From positions 1,602,537-1,666,536 of the forward strand of contig NC_087071.1 of the NCBI RefSeq assembly GCF_963678635.1: a stretch of DNA of 64,000 bases. Direction: 5' to 3'. The translations under genes were made by a program, and so were the position numbers. Positions 1 to 11,398 of the stretch are shown here, piece by piece. Below the pieces are notes generated by a model that saw nothing but the letters and a program-made list of their open reading frames with translations, made no database searches and was not told where the DNA came from. Numbering within the stretch: position 1 is the first letter of the stretch; each line of letters starts with the position of its first letter. Origin of the DNA: Symsagittifera roscoffensis. Its lineage: Eukaryota > Xenacoelomorpha > Acoela > Convolutidae.

Positions 1-81
1 AAAAAGTATCAGTTTTGACATGTATGCGCGTAATGCTAAACGTCACACCCCCTTCCCCCCTTCACCGTCAATTTACCCCAC

Positions 82-242
82 CTTGAGGATTTGTGCCCCC
101 ACCCACAGGTGGATTGAGGATGACACTTTGTATGGCCTGGAACCACTCGTCTCTCTGTTTGATGTCCTTCGATCTCAACTCGTAGACTTTCATCTTACTC
201 TGCTGGTCTGTGCTCAGTCGCAGCACAAACGGGTAGTCACTG
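82..242 (-). CDS. PH-domain protein, C-terminal PH exon (partial gene)
   Basis: This exon encodes the second half of a pleckstrin homology domain, a phosphoinositide- or protein-binding module of signalling and membrane-traffic proteins. Visible are a YPFVLRLS strand, a KVYELRSKD strand and the closing helix RDEWFQAIQSV with the invariant PH tryptophan. The acceptor is TAG at 244-243 or CAG at 242-240 on the minus strand; both give phase 2. That matches the phase-2 donor of the exon at 14459-14581, which encodes the first half of the same domain. The exon's far end is uncertain: GT donors lie after positions 107, 103, 82 and 77, and the frame stays open to a stop near 68. The rest of the gene runs off the left edge. 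The PH family member cannot be named from one domain. Confidence 0.72.
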
Positions 243-916
243 CTACCAAACAGAACAAAAAGATAAAACTCAAAATTCATATTAATCAGTTATCTTTAAC
301 ATCGAGAAGTTTGGGCTATTTTCTGTTATACGGCCCAAAAAGTTTTTTTTTGCCATTTTGAAGTTCGATCATGACGCTCTAATTTGATTGGTTGAAACTA
401 TTATCAGCAAAAAGAATTCGCAGCATTTTCATTGAAAACAGAAGCTCAATTAACATTTTTATAATTTGGGCCGTGAACGCAAAAGACCGGAAGTTTGTGA
501 ACAAATCGAGAAACGGTGTCCCGCAAATAAAAGGACAGCTGCTAAGACGACATTCACTTTTCATGGGACTTTCAGATGACACTGCACACAAACTCTCCAA
601 TTGTGTTTCTGAGAAAAACACAAATTTAAATTCGACTTGATCAATTTACTGTTTTAATGCTCATTTGACGCCCCGTTGTCTTGTCTTAATGGGCTGTCAT
701 CTTTATTAACAAGCAGCTCGAGACACGCAGTGTCGAGATGTAAAAAACCTTCGAGACGCAAAATAAGCTGTTGCTTATCTGTTATGAAACAAATGAGAAA
801 AACTCGAACTAAACATGCATTTGAAAACATTTTCAAGCTAATGTACAGTTTTTATTATTTCATTCGTTTTGTTTGATTGTTCTAGAAAAGATTTTGCACT
901 ATTTTTGCAAATTAAG

Positions 917-1005
917 ACTAGTTTTTCAAATATGGCACTGAGAATGAACTAGTTTTTCAAATATGGCACTGAGAATGAACTAGTTCTTCAAATAAGGCAC
1001 TGAGA
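917..1005. repeat. 31-bp tandem repeat, about 2.9 copies
   Basis: Three head-to-tail units begin at 917, 948 and 979 and share ACTAGTTTTTCAAATATGGC followed by ACTGAGAATGA. The third unit has two changes and fades out. It is a simple minisatellite with no palindromic core or spacers. Confidence 0.9.
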
Positions 1006-2388
1006 CATGTTGCACACATGTTTTTTCTTTGTAAAACCTATAATTTAAAGAGGTTGTTTTTATTTTGCCTCCACCTCACATGTGCATCCATTTAATGGTG
1101 CAACGAGTGGTTTTATAAGGCTAAGTATGAAGACCAAATATAATTATCATGGCTGAATCTGTTCGCATGTCAATTATTGAAATTATTATCTTCTATCGCA
1201 GTTGGGATGAAACACTCTGAGGCGATGAGAAAAGGAAACAAGACTGCTCGTATATCAGGGCAAAACCCTGAATGTTCCGACGGTCCCTTAATTCATATCG
1301 AATAGTTTTTGGGAACAAAAAATATTGAGAACCTATAAATTTTGGACAAAATCAAAGAGTGAAATTTTTAGTCGTACTAAATTAATATGACCAATTAGCT
1401 AGCCTCAATTCACTTTGGAACAAGATTATTAAAGCGCACATAATTTAATCCAAAAAATGGCCAATTTGGCAATTTTCAAAACCCCAGAACTTTACAAAAA
1501 AAAATTGGAGGTAAAATATCTTTTTAAGTTTGAACTCAGGAATCCGATATTTTCAATGGGATCTAAAAAAATTTCTCGAAATCTTTAATTTCGATCGGTG
1601 AAAATTGACTGAATAAAAAACCACACCGAGCATAAACATTCCGTTTTCTTCGAAAATCGGAACATAAAGTCACCAAGGATTCGACGCAAGAGTGCCGAAG
1701 TGCACAAAAGCAGATAAGATATAAAAAAGATTTAAAAGCAATAAGGACAAGGTAACGTAATCAGGGAATCGTAAAACAATTCAGGAAGAAGTTAGTGCAG
1801 TTTCCAAAGATTAATACTTTGATGTATTACATAAAACTTTTAAACAGCTAGTAACTACCCTCTAATTCTTCAGTGATGCCTCGTGTACTTTAATTAGCAG
1901 GTATTGTTTCGCATTAGATGCATGCTCTACTGACGCTATGCTACGACAGTTCAATAAGTGAAGCAACGATATGAAAAACTACTGAAACAAAGAGCCTTCT
2001 ACACTAGTGGACAAAACTAAGCGCAAATTCAGGTTTTTTCTCTTTACAATGCATGTATTCGAGGATGATTTTGGACAACTTTTACTGAGAGTTTGAACAA
2101 AAACTTTGCATAGACCAAGAGCAAATGATCAGAGCTGCCCTCTACGAAATTATCAAAATTTGGTTTCAAAAGCTAAGCAGTTTTTTCCGGGTGAAGTTGT
2201 AAGAAACACTTGAGTTCAGTAAGTTGTCTGTCACACTGAACAATTCAATTATAGTGCTTAAAATGTTTCACATCGCATGAACAACATTTTCCCCCGCTTT
2301 TTCTAGAAAGAAGTTCACACCGACGCAACCCTTGGTGCAGTTGGTGAAAGCTGGTATTTTCAAACCCAAAAAAACTGGTAATTCTTTG

Positions 2389-2590
2389 AGGATCAAGTTA
2401 ACATCCCCCCCCCCCCCCCCAACGCCTATAGCCGTTTGGGGGATGTTAACTTGGTTCTAAGTTAGAAACTTTCAGCCACTCAGAATCGAGCATTTTACAT
2501 GCAGCGCTTAGCAAATTCAATGCGAATTAAATGCTGGGGTGGAAGATTTTAACTTGGTCTATCTAAGAGGAGGATGTTAACTTGATTAAT
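2389..2590. mobile_element. Small inverted-repeat element with internal poly-C tract
   Basis: GATCAAGTTAACATCC near 2390 is mirrored by GGATGTTAACTTGAT near 2572, giving inverted ends of about 15 bp around a 200-bp body. An internal C run at about 2406-2420 is followed by a GGGGGATGTTAACTTGG arm. A related stretch in opposite orientation is at about 35770-35965, sharing the GATTGGTTGAAA and TTCTAAGTT blocks. No clear target duplication was found. A MITE-like origin is inferred. Confidence 0.5.
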
Positions 2591-4221
2591 TTGACCCTTC
2601 TTTGATACTAAATTTTGATAATTTCATAGAGGGCAACTCTGTTCATTTGCTCTTTATCTATATCCAAAATCATCCATAAACAAGCATCTTAGAGAGAGAA
2701 AAACTTGAGTTTTAGCCTTATTTTGTCCACTAATGTACTAACAAGACCAACTACCAATGAAATTGTGTTATGTCATGCTGCTGCAAGAAGCAAAAGAGAT
2801 ACCATTCCATTCATTTACAACAAAATTTTGGCTCAAAATCTGGCACCACTAATTTGACTCAAAATCAGTGAATTTAACAAAGCCACTAAACTGGCAAAAA
2901 CTGATTTAACACAAAGCGCCTGGTAATAATAATTTTCCTACTCTTGATATTCGTAGTCTGGGGAAAGGGGGGGGGGTTAGACGAGTTTCGAAAATGAAGA
3001 ATGTGAATTTCGAAAAGAATCACATTTTCAGAAATGAAAATAAATGATATCGGAGATGGCTGATAATATTTAGGCAAATATTAGTTTATCCTAGATCGCA
3101 GATACACAAAAGGACAAAATTCAACGCAACTTCTGAGATTTTCCTTCAAAAATTCTTTTTTTTTTTCACAGACATTAGCGGTCTAAATTTAGTTCAAACT
3201 CAATAAAACTTAAGATTCAGATTGAACCACAGAAAACAATCAGAGTTAAACCCCATTTGAAAGTATCTGTACACAGGTTGAAATTTTTTCCAGTTTTCTG
3301 GATCTCAACCTGCCAGTTATCAATGAGTTAATGAAAGACGTTTTTACAAACGCATGAAATAGTATGTAGGATTAATTCGTGTATTCAGTCGGATAACCGT
3401 ACAAAGCAATTCAACACATTAACTAACTTTGGAAAAATCACTTATTCCAGATATCCTGGGCGACGTTCGTTGAAAATGCATATTGAAGAATGGAGCTATA
3501 ATAGTTCTTAAACTCTTAATCCAAGAAACTATTTAAATTTCACCAATTTTCAAAAAACACACATTAAATCCAAGATTTGAACACCGCAACTCGTTTATGT
3601 TGCGTTATCCTTGTCGCTTGGTAAATAGTTCATGCCATTAACTTCAAACTTACTGCAGATAGTGAAAATGGTCCCTCTTACAAGTTTCATTGAATAACTC
3701 GGCTTAACTAGCCCGAAAATTTATTTGAAATTTGATATGATAATTTAAAAATTTTTGAATTAACTTTGAAATTAATTACAATTCACCTCGGAATGCACTG
3801 TTAAGTCTTTTCAAACAATCATTGATGCCTTCATACAGGCTAGCTCTGACAATTTACAGCCAAATACAAAAAAAATCTGATCAAATTTAAAACAGGGCGA
3901 TTTCACACATGGAATGAAAAAAATCTACACTCATTTCCAAAAGAGGAAATGATGAGTTTTGAAAAACCTGCTGGCGTTACTTTATTTCCCCATTACAATG
4001 ATGAGTATCAAAAAATCGAATACTACCCATTATTCACGAAGATGATGTGAAGGACAAAAAAATTCTGAAACAATTCAACTAACTTACTTGAAGCTCTAAA
4101 AGTTCTTTCACAAATAAGACAACAATTTGGCTTTTTTTGACAAAAAAAAACATTTGTCGCATTTTAATTTTGAATTTTTTACAACCGAAATAAAGAAAAA
4201 GACACTGATTTTCATGGGAAG

Positions 4222-4367
4222 TAACCAAAAATCAACTCGCCACTGAAGATGAAGAACAAGAAAAGGACAATCCAACTCCTGAATCTCCCAACATAGACGA
4301 AGCTGGAAATGGAAATCCAAAATCAGAAACAGACTCCCAAACTAACGAGGAAATGGAGTTTAAATAA
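4222..4367 (+). CDS. Acidic terminal exon C, copy 1 (candidate alternative 3' end)
   Basis: After a possible acceptor (GGGAAG at 4216-4221) the plus frame reads ATEDEEQEKDNPTPESPNID and continues Glu/Asn/Pro-rich to TAA at 4365-4367. AATAAA overlaps the stop, as in a last exon. Composition resembles exon A and unlike the intron around it. It would accept phase 1. No good donor follows it. The minus-strand ORF over the same bases is a shadow. Whether it is expressed is inference. Confidence 0.45.
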
Positions 4368-4712
4368 AGTTTAATTATTGAAAATTATTTTTCCCTTGTT
4401 GTGTGTCTTCACTTTTTTATGTCTGTTAGAAAAATAAATCAATTGGTAAAAGTCAATTCACACATAGAATCAAGAAAATTGTAGAAAAAATAGAAAAAAT
4501 CACTGAATCGTTTTTAAAAAAAATTTTTTGGGTAGTTTTCAACTATTTTACGAAATCCACTTTCTGCAAACAAACACTAATTTGATTTTAAGGGCACCAA
4601 AAATTATTAATTTTGAGATTTAAAATTTTATTAATTTTTCAACAAACTAACTCAAAATTAACTCAATTGCCACCAAATATTTTCTGCCATTTCATTCCTT
4701 TTTTTCTCAAAG

Positions 4713-4865
4713 AATCCAGTTTTGCCCGAGCACGATGAGCCCCATCCACCAAACCAACCACAACATCAACAACAACAACAAGACGCAGTTAACCCCACGA
4801 GTCCCGAAACAAACAACGACAGCACAAATCCGACGCAAACTGCAACCGTAAAAACGAACAAAAAA
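4713..4865 (+). CDS. Exon A, copy 1: Pro/Gln/Asn-rich segment
   Basis: This 153-nt, phase 0-0 exon follows a pyrimidine-rich acceptor (CTTTTTTTCTCAAAG, 4712) and precedes a good GTAAGC donor (4866). It encodes 51 residues beginning NPVLPEHDEPHPPNQPQ, then a Q run and NPTSPETNNDS, ending in KTNKK. It is low-complexity and probably disordered. A second acceptor 7 nt inside (ATCCAG) would need phase 1. It splices in frame to exon B of the same unit. Confidence 0.62.
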
Positions 4866-5147
4866 GTAAGCAATGGTTTTCTAGTTTTTCAAATGCATGC
4901 ATATTGTCATCCGGCATGGATAGATAAAACTCCATATGAAACTTATTATGTATTTATACATCATTTATGTTTTAATATTATGTAAAGTTAATGTGTACTG
5001 GTAATACCATTCGATTATTTCCTATCGTCCGTCAAACTCAGCATTATTAAACATTTTTACAAAAAAAACGAAGCTGCACTTCGCATAGACATGCAAAAAA
5101 AAACAACAAGTACTTTGAAAAAAAAACGACTGTTTTGTGTAATGAAG

Positions 5148-5398
5148 GTGAAACGAGCCAAAAAGAAACCATCATTGCCTAGCCAGCCCCCACCCAGCTA
5201 CTCAGCCGCAACTGCACAGAGGGGGGCTAGTCAGTCTCTCGTGACTCATCCTAGAGGGTCGTCTCCTTGGGGTGGGAATGCAGGAGGGGCGGGGGCGGCA
5301 GTTGTGTTTCACGGTCAGATGGTCGAAACTGCAGATGGCAGACAATTTATGGCTGTACATGCAAGTGGCGTAGAAATGCACAATGGACAGGCTGTAAG
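5148..5398 (+). CDS. Exon B, copy 1: PPxY-containing segment
   Basis: A 251-nt exon (phase 0 to 2) between an AATGAAG acceptor and an AAG|GTAAAT donor. It starts VKRAKKKPSLPSQPPPSYSA: a basic cluster, then PPPSY, the PPxY motif bound by WW domains of Nedd4-type ubiquitin ligases. A Gly/Ala-rich stretch and VVFHGQMVETADGRQFMAVH follow. GC-rich compared with its flanks. The upstream frame is open to an ATG at 5091 in copies 1 and 2, but an A-run indel breaks that extension in copy 3, so it is probably intron. Family not recognised. Confidence 0.62.
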
Positions 5399-7223
5399 GT
5401 AAATAAACAGTGAATCTTCAATATTTACTGTCAGTAACTGACTTGTTGGGATATTTCCCTGATTTAAAGCGGAGAGAACATCCTACTGTCTAATGCAAAT
5501 ATAACGCTATATAACCGCACAAAAAATGAGATAATAAATATATATCAAGTTGTCAAGTTAACTAACGCGGTTGCGCTAGAAACAGAAAAATTGATTCGAG
5601 CAATAAAGCAAGCAACCAACCAATAATCGGATGATTTCAGGCCGGAATCATAAATTTTTGAAAGCGCGCGGATTTTGACAAAATCTTCAAAAATGATATG
5701 GAATTTTTTTAGATAGAATAACCTGATTCTACCCGACGTTTCAAATTACTAAAAAAACGTTTGCACCCATACCGGAATTTAAAATCGTTTTGAGTAGTTT
5801 GAACTGGTCGAAAAATGGCAGTTTTTTTTTCTAGGGCAATCCACCCTCAATTATTGTTTATACTGTCAACAATTCTATGCCAAACGATTTTGAAAGAAAA
5901 ACTTTTTATTCAGATTTTTAACGCCTTGCCCACAAAATTCGTGATTGGTTTATGTTAAACAAAGAAGAACAAAACAATAATTTCTGCTGACATGTTAAGC
6001 CTAAATACAAGGAAAGAGCTGAAACAGATAAAAATCACTTGTATGTTTTGAAAACCACTCTTGTTCACTGATTACTGCTACATGGGCTCGACTGACCGTT
6101 TAGCGCTCAATCAATACTATTAGTATGCCGAAGGCTTGAAGGTATGGAGCATATTTAGTAGATGCAGCAACCGCTAAGTGAACAAGTTCGTTTTGTTTTT
6201 GAAACCGAATAGGGGTGGGTGCCTACGACTAACGATTTTCAGGAATTTTGGTTGCTGGACATCAAATTTTTTCACGTTCAACTTGAATTGACACCAGCGG
6301 ATATAGAACCTTTGCGTATATAATGAATACAAAGCTCGTACCATGGGTAAATAACGTGTCTAGACACTGTCACATTTCCGCCGGTTTCTGTTTATTGACA
6401 CTGTCACCTTTTTTCTAAAATTTTCTGTTCTTTTTGAGTGCATTTTTCTGAAATTTTGAAGATGTTGAACGTCGCAATTAATTCGATACAACGAGCATCG
6501 TTTCGCAATCCAGGTCGATCCGTTAGCAGTTCCCTCATGATATCTGGTGCTTCATGTTAAGAGTTTTTTGCGTAATTCTTCTTCGTTTTCAGCAGAGGTG
6601 CATTTTCAAAAAGTTTAGGGTCTGTATAAAATGAGAAAATGTTCAATAGTACCATGGGTTTATTCAAATGCCTCCCTCTTACAAGTTTCATTGAATAACT
6701 CGGCTTAACTAGCCCGAAAATTTATTTGAAATTTGATATGATAATTTAAAAATTTTTGAATTAACTTTGAAATTAATTACAATTCACCTCGGAATGCACT
6801 GTTAAGTCTTTTCAAACAATCATTGATGCCTTCATACAGGCTAGCTCTGACAATTTACAGCCAAATACAAAAAAAAATCTGATCAAATTTAAAACAGGGC
6901 GATTTCACACATGGAATGAAAAAAATCTACACTCATTTCCAAAAGAGGAAATGATGGAGTTTTGAAAAACCTGCTGGCGTTACTTTATTTCCCCATTACA
7001 ATGATGAGTATCAAAAAATCGAATACTACCCATTATTCACGAAGATGATGTGAAGGACAAAAAAATTCTGAAACAATTCAACTAACTTACTTGAAGCTCT
7101 AAAAGTTCTTTCACAAATAAGACAACAATTTGGCTTTTTTGACAAAAAAAAACATTTGTCGCATTTTAATTTTGAATTTTCTACAACCGAAATAAAGAAA
7201 AAGACACTGATTTTCATGGGAAG

Positions 7224-7369
7224 TAACCAAAAATCAACTCGCCACTGAAGATGAAGAACAAGAAAAGGACAATCCAACTCCTGAATCTCCCAACATAGAC
7301 GAAGCTGGAAATGGAAATCCAAAATCAGAAACAGACTCCCAAACTAACGAGGAAATGGAGTTTAAATAA
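7224..7369 (+). CDS. Acidic terminal exon C, copy 2
   Basis: Same reading frame, TAA and overlapping AATAAA as the copy at 4222-4367. The coding stretch is preserved while nearby non-coding A and T runs vary, consistent with but not proof of coding function. Confidence 0.42.
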
Positions 7370-7713
7370 AGTTTAATTATTGAAAATTATTTTTCCATCG
7401 TTGTGTGTCTTCACTTTTTTATGTCTGTTAGAAAAATAAATCAATTGGTAAAAGTCAATTCTCACATAGAATCAAGAAAATTGTAGAAAAAATAGAAAAA
7501 ATCACTGAATCGTTTTAAAAAAAATTTTTTGGGTAGTTTTCAACTATTTTACGAAATCCACTTTCTGCAAACAAACACTAATTTGATTTTAAATGCACCA
7601 AAAATTATTAATTTTGAGATTTAAAATTTTATTAATTTTTCAACAAACTAACTCAAAATTAACTCAATTGCCACCAAATATTTTCTGCCATTTCATTCCT
7701 TTTTTTCTCAAAG

Positions 7714-7866
7714 AATCCAGTTTTGCCCGAGCACGATGAGCCCCATCCACCAAACCAACCACAACATCAACAACAACAACAAGACGCAGTTAACCCCACG
7801 AGTCCCGAAACAAACAACGACAGCACAAATCCGACGCAAACTGCAACCGTAAAAACGAACAAAAAA
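7714..7866 (+). CDS. Exon A, copy 2
   Basis: Identical in translation to the copy at 4713-4865, with the same acceptor and GTAAGC donor. If spliced to exon B of copy 2 the frame stays open. A B-to-next-A splice does not, because B ends in phase 2 while A starts in phase 0 (or 1). Confidence 0.5.
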
Positions 7867-8148
7867 GTAAGCAATGGTTTTCTAGTTTTTCAAATGCATG
7901 CATATTGTCATCCGGCATGGATAGATAAAACTCCATATGAAACTTATTATGTATTTATACATCATTTATGTTTTAATATTATGTAAAGTTAATGTGTACT
8001 GGTAATACCATTCGATTATTTCCTATCGTCCGTCAAACTCAGCATTATTAAACATTTTTACAAAAAAAACGAAGCTGCACTTCGCATAGACATGCAAAAA
8101 AAAACAACAAGTACTTTGAAAAAAAAACGACTGTTTTGTGTAATGAAG

Positions 8149-8399
8149 GTGAAACGAGCCAAAAAGAAACCATCATTGCCTAGCCAGCCCCCACCCAGCT
8201 ACTCAGCCGCAACTGCACAGAGGGGGGCTAGTCAGTCTCTCGTGACTCATCCTAGAGGGTCGTCTCCTTGGGGTGGGAATGCAGGAGGGGCGGGGGCGGC
8301 AGTTGTGTTTCACGGTCAGATGGTCGAAACTGCAGATGGCAGACAATTTATGGCTGTACATGCAAGTGGCGTAGAAATGCACAATGGACAGGCTGTAAG
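8149..8399 (+). CDS. Exon B, copy 2
   Basis: Identical in translation to copy 1, with PPPSY and the same splice sites. Its phase-2 donor can join only the phase-2 acceptor of the single-copy exon at 13399, skipping copy 3, or an exon not recognised here. Confidence 0.5.
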
Positions 8400-10223
8400 G
8401 TAAATAAACAGTGAATCTTCAATATTTACTGTCAGTAACTGACTTGTTGGGATATTTCCCTGATTTAAAGCGGAGAGAACATCCTACTGTCTAATGCAAA
8501 TATAACGCTATATAACCGCACAAAAAATGAGATAATAAATATATATCAAGTTGTCAAGTTAACTAACGCGGTTGCGCTAGAAACAGAAAAATTGATTCGA
8601 GCAATAAAGCAAGCAACCAACCAATAATCGGATGATTTCAGGCCGGAATCATAAATTTTTGAAAGCGCGCGGATTTTGACAAAATCTTCAAAAATGATAT
8701 GGAATTTTTTTAGATAGAATAACCTGATTCTACCCGACGTTTCAAATTACTAAAAAAACGTTTGCACCCATACCGGAATTTAAAATCGTTTTGAGTAGTT
8801 TGAACTGGTCGAAAAATGGCAGTTTTTTTTTCTAGGGCAATCCACCCTCAATTATTGTTTATACTGTCAACAATTCTATGCCAAACGATTTTGAAAGAAA
8901 AACTTTTTATTCAGATTTTTAACGCCTTGCCCACAAAATTCGTGATTGGTTTATGTTAAACAAAGAAGAACAAAACAATAATTTCTGCTGACATGTTAAG
9001 CCTAAATACAAGGAAAGAGCTGAAACAGATAAAAATCACTTGTATGTTTTGAAAACCACTCTTGTTCACTGATTACTGCTACATGGGCTCGACTGACCGT
9101 TTAGCGCTCAATCAATACTATTAGTATGCCGAAGGCTTGAAGGTATGGAGCATATTTAGTAGATGCAGCAACCGCTAAGTGAACAAGTTCGTTTTGTTTT
9201 TGAAACCGAATAGGGGTGGGTGCCTACGACTAACGATTTTCAGGAATTTTGGTTGCTGGACATCAAATTTTTTCACGTTCAACTTGAATTGACACCAGCG
9301 GATATAGAACCTTTGCGTATATAATGAATACAAAGCTCGTACCATGGGTAAATAACGTGTCTAGACACTGTCACATTTCCGCCGGTTTCTGTTTATTGAC
9401 ACTGTCACCTTTTTTCTAAAATTTTCTGTTCTTTTTGAGTGCATTTTTCTGAAATTTTGAAGATGTTGAACGTCGCAATTAATTCGATACAACGAGCATC
9501 GTTTCGCAATCCAGGTCGATCCGTTAGCAGTTCCCTCATGATATCTGGTGCTTCATGTTAAGAGTTTTTTGCGTAATTCTTCTTCGTTTTCAGCAGAGGT
9601 GCATTTTCAAAAAGTTTAGGGTCTGTATAAAATGAGAAAATGTTCAATAGTACCATGGGTTTATTCAAATGCCTCCCTCTTACAAGTTTCATTGAATAAC
9701 TCGGCTTAACTAGCCCGAAAATTTATTTGAAATTTGATATGATAATTTAAAAATTTTTGAATTAACTTTGAAATTAATTACAATTCACCTCGGAATGCAC
9801 TGTTAAGTCTTTTCAAACAATCATTGATGCCTTCATACAGGCTAGCTCTGACAATTTACAGCCAAATACAAAAAAAATCTGATCAAATTTAAAACAGGGC
9901 GATTTCACACATGGAATGAAAAAAATCTACACTCATTTCCAAAAGAGGAAATGATGGAGTTTTGAAAAACCTGCTGGCGTTACTTTATTTCCCCATTACA
10001 ATGATGAGTATCAAAAAATCGAATACTACCCATTATTCACGAAGATGATGTGAAGGACAAAAAAATTCTGAAACAATTCAACTAACTTACTTGAAGCTCT
10101 AAAAGTTCTTTCACAAATAAGACAACAATTTGGCTTTTTTGACAAAAAAAAACATTTGTCGCATTTTAATTTTGAATTTTCTACAACCGAAATAAAGAAA
10201 AAGACACTGATTTTCATGGGAAG

Positions 10224-10369
10224 TAACCAAAAATCAACTCGCCACTGAAGATGAAGAACAAGAAAAGGACAATCCAACTCCTGAATCTCCCAACATAGAC
10301 GAAGCTGGAAATGGAAATCCAAAATCAGAAACAGACTCCCAAACTAACGAGGAAATGGAGTTTAAATAA
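10224..10369 (+). CDS. Acidic terminal exon C, copy 3
   Basis: Third copy of the acidic block ending in TAA with an overlapping AATAAA. Same frame and length as copies 1 and 2. Confidence 0.42.
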
Positions 10370-10713
10370 AGTTTAATTATTGAAAATTATTTTTCCCTTG
10401 TTGTGTGTCTTCACTTTTTTATGTCTGTTAGAAAAATAAATCAATTGGTAAAAGTCAATTCGCACATAGAATCAAGAAAATTGTAGAAAAATAGAAAAAA
10501 TCACTGAATCGTTTTAAAAAAAAATTTTTTGGGTAGTTTTCAACTATTTTACGAAATCCACTTTCTGCAAACAAACACTAATTTGATTTTAAGGGCACCA
10601 AAAATTATTAATTTTGAGATTTAAAATTTTATTAATTTTTCAACAAACTAACTCAAAATTAACTCAATTGCCACCAAATATTTTCTGCCATTTCATTCCT
10701 TTTTTTCTCAAAG

Positions 10714-10866
10714 AATCCAGTTTTGCCCGAGCACGATGAGCCCCATCCACCAAACCAACCACAACATCAACAACAACAACAAGACGCAGTTAACCCCACG
10801 AGTCCCGAAACAAACAACGACAGCACAAATCCGACGCCAACTGCAACCGTAAAAACGAACAAAAAA
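10714..10866 (+). CDS. Exon A, copy 3
   Basis: As copies 1 and 2 except one Gln-to-Pro change near the end (TPTATVKTNKK). Being last in the array, A and B of this copy are the simplest partners for the final exon: A (phase 0-0), B (0-2), D (from phase 2). Confidence 0.62.
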
Positions 10867-11147
10867 GTAAGCAATGGTTTTCTAGTTTTTCAAATGCATG
10901 CATATTGTCATCCGGCATGGATAGATAAAACTCCATATGAAACTTATTATGTATTTATACATCATTTATGTTTTAATATTATGTAAAGTTAATGTGTACT
11001 GGTAATACCATTCGATTATTTCCTATCGTCCGTCAAACTCAGCATTATTAAACATTTTTACAAAAAAAACGAAGCTGCACTTCGCATAGACATGCAAAAA
11101 AAACAACAAGTACTTTGAAAAAAAAACGACTGTTTTGTGTAATGAAG

Positions 11148-11398
11148 GTGAAACGAGCCAAAAAGAAACCATCATTGCCTAGCCAGCCCCCACCCAGCTA
11201 CTCAGCCGCAACTGCACAGAGGGGGGCTAGTCAGTCTCTCGTGACTCATCCTAGAGGGTCGTCTCCTTGGGGTGGGAATGCAGGAGGGGCGGGGGCGGCA
11301 GTTGTGTTTCACGGTCAGATGGTCGAAACTGCAGATGGCAGACAATTTATGGCTGTACATGCAAGTGGCGTAGAAATGCACAATGGACAGGCTGTAAG
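11148..11398 (+). CDS. Exon B, copy 3 (joins the last exon)
   Basis: Sequence as in copies 1 and 2, with the PPPSY motif. The donor AAG|GTAAAT leaves the two bases AG. With the first base of the exon at 13399 they form an Arg codon, continuing as RYNVQVVGQVDGG in frame. This join spans a 2.0-kb intron that holds one copy of the 430-bp dispersed repeat. Confidence 0.65.

Larger units (their letters stand above)
243..3670. other. Intronic or intergenic sequence without a supported gene
   Basis: This AT-rich stretch belongs to the large intron of the PH gene. Open frames at 392-640 and 654-876 overlap on both strands and lack splice context or domain character. It holds a 31-bp tandem repeat (917-1005) and a small inverted-repeat element with a C tract (2389-2590), listed separately. 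The 5' exon(s) of the nested plus-strand gene should lie here or within the repeat array, but I could not identify them. Confidence 0.6.
3671..6672 (+). repeat. 3.0-kb tandem segment, copy 1
   Basis: First unit of a head-to-tail array. It begins at CCCTCTTACAAGTTTCATTG, with no similarity to the following junctions upstream of about 3668, and ends where the same sequence recurs at about 6673. It carries exon-like blocks C (4222-4367), A (4713-4865) and B (5148-5398). Divergence from the other units is limited to scattered substitutions and homopolymer indels, implying a very recent duplication or ongoing homogenisation. Confidence 0.95.
6673..9672 (+). repeat. 3.0-kb tandem segment, copy 2
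   Basis: Second unit, offset by 3000-3002 bp from copy 1. It has private differences near 7396 (CCATCGTTG instead of CCCTTGTTG) and 7592 (AAATGCACC instead of AAGGGCACC), where copies 1 and 3 agree. At the CAA/CCA site in exon A, copies 1 and 2 agree against copy 3. Confidence 0.95.

Noticed and set aside
20-361. Plus-strand frame opposite the PH exon
   Set aside because: The minus strand encodes a recognisable PH helix here; the plus frame is its shadow.
917-1005. CRISPR-like regular repeats
   Set aside because: Units are directly contiguous with no spacers, and the genome is eukaryotic.
4108-4320. Minus-strand frames repeated at 7026 and 10026
   Set aside because: They are the reverse-strand shadow of the acidic plus-strand block C, which has the more protein-like composition, a stop and an overlapping AATAAA.
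4713-11398. One long protein made of three A-B repeats
   Set aside because: Splicing exon B to the next exon A shifts the frame and meets a stop (TAA in the CCGTAAAAA stretch), so the repeats cannot be chained directly.
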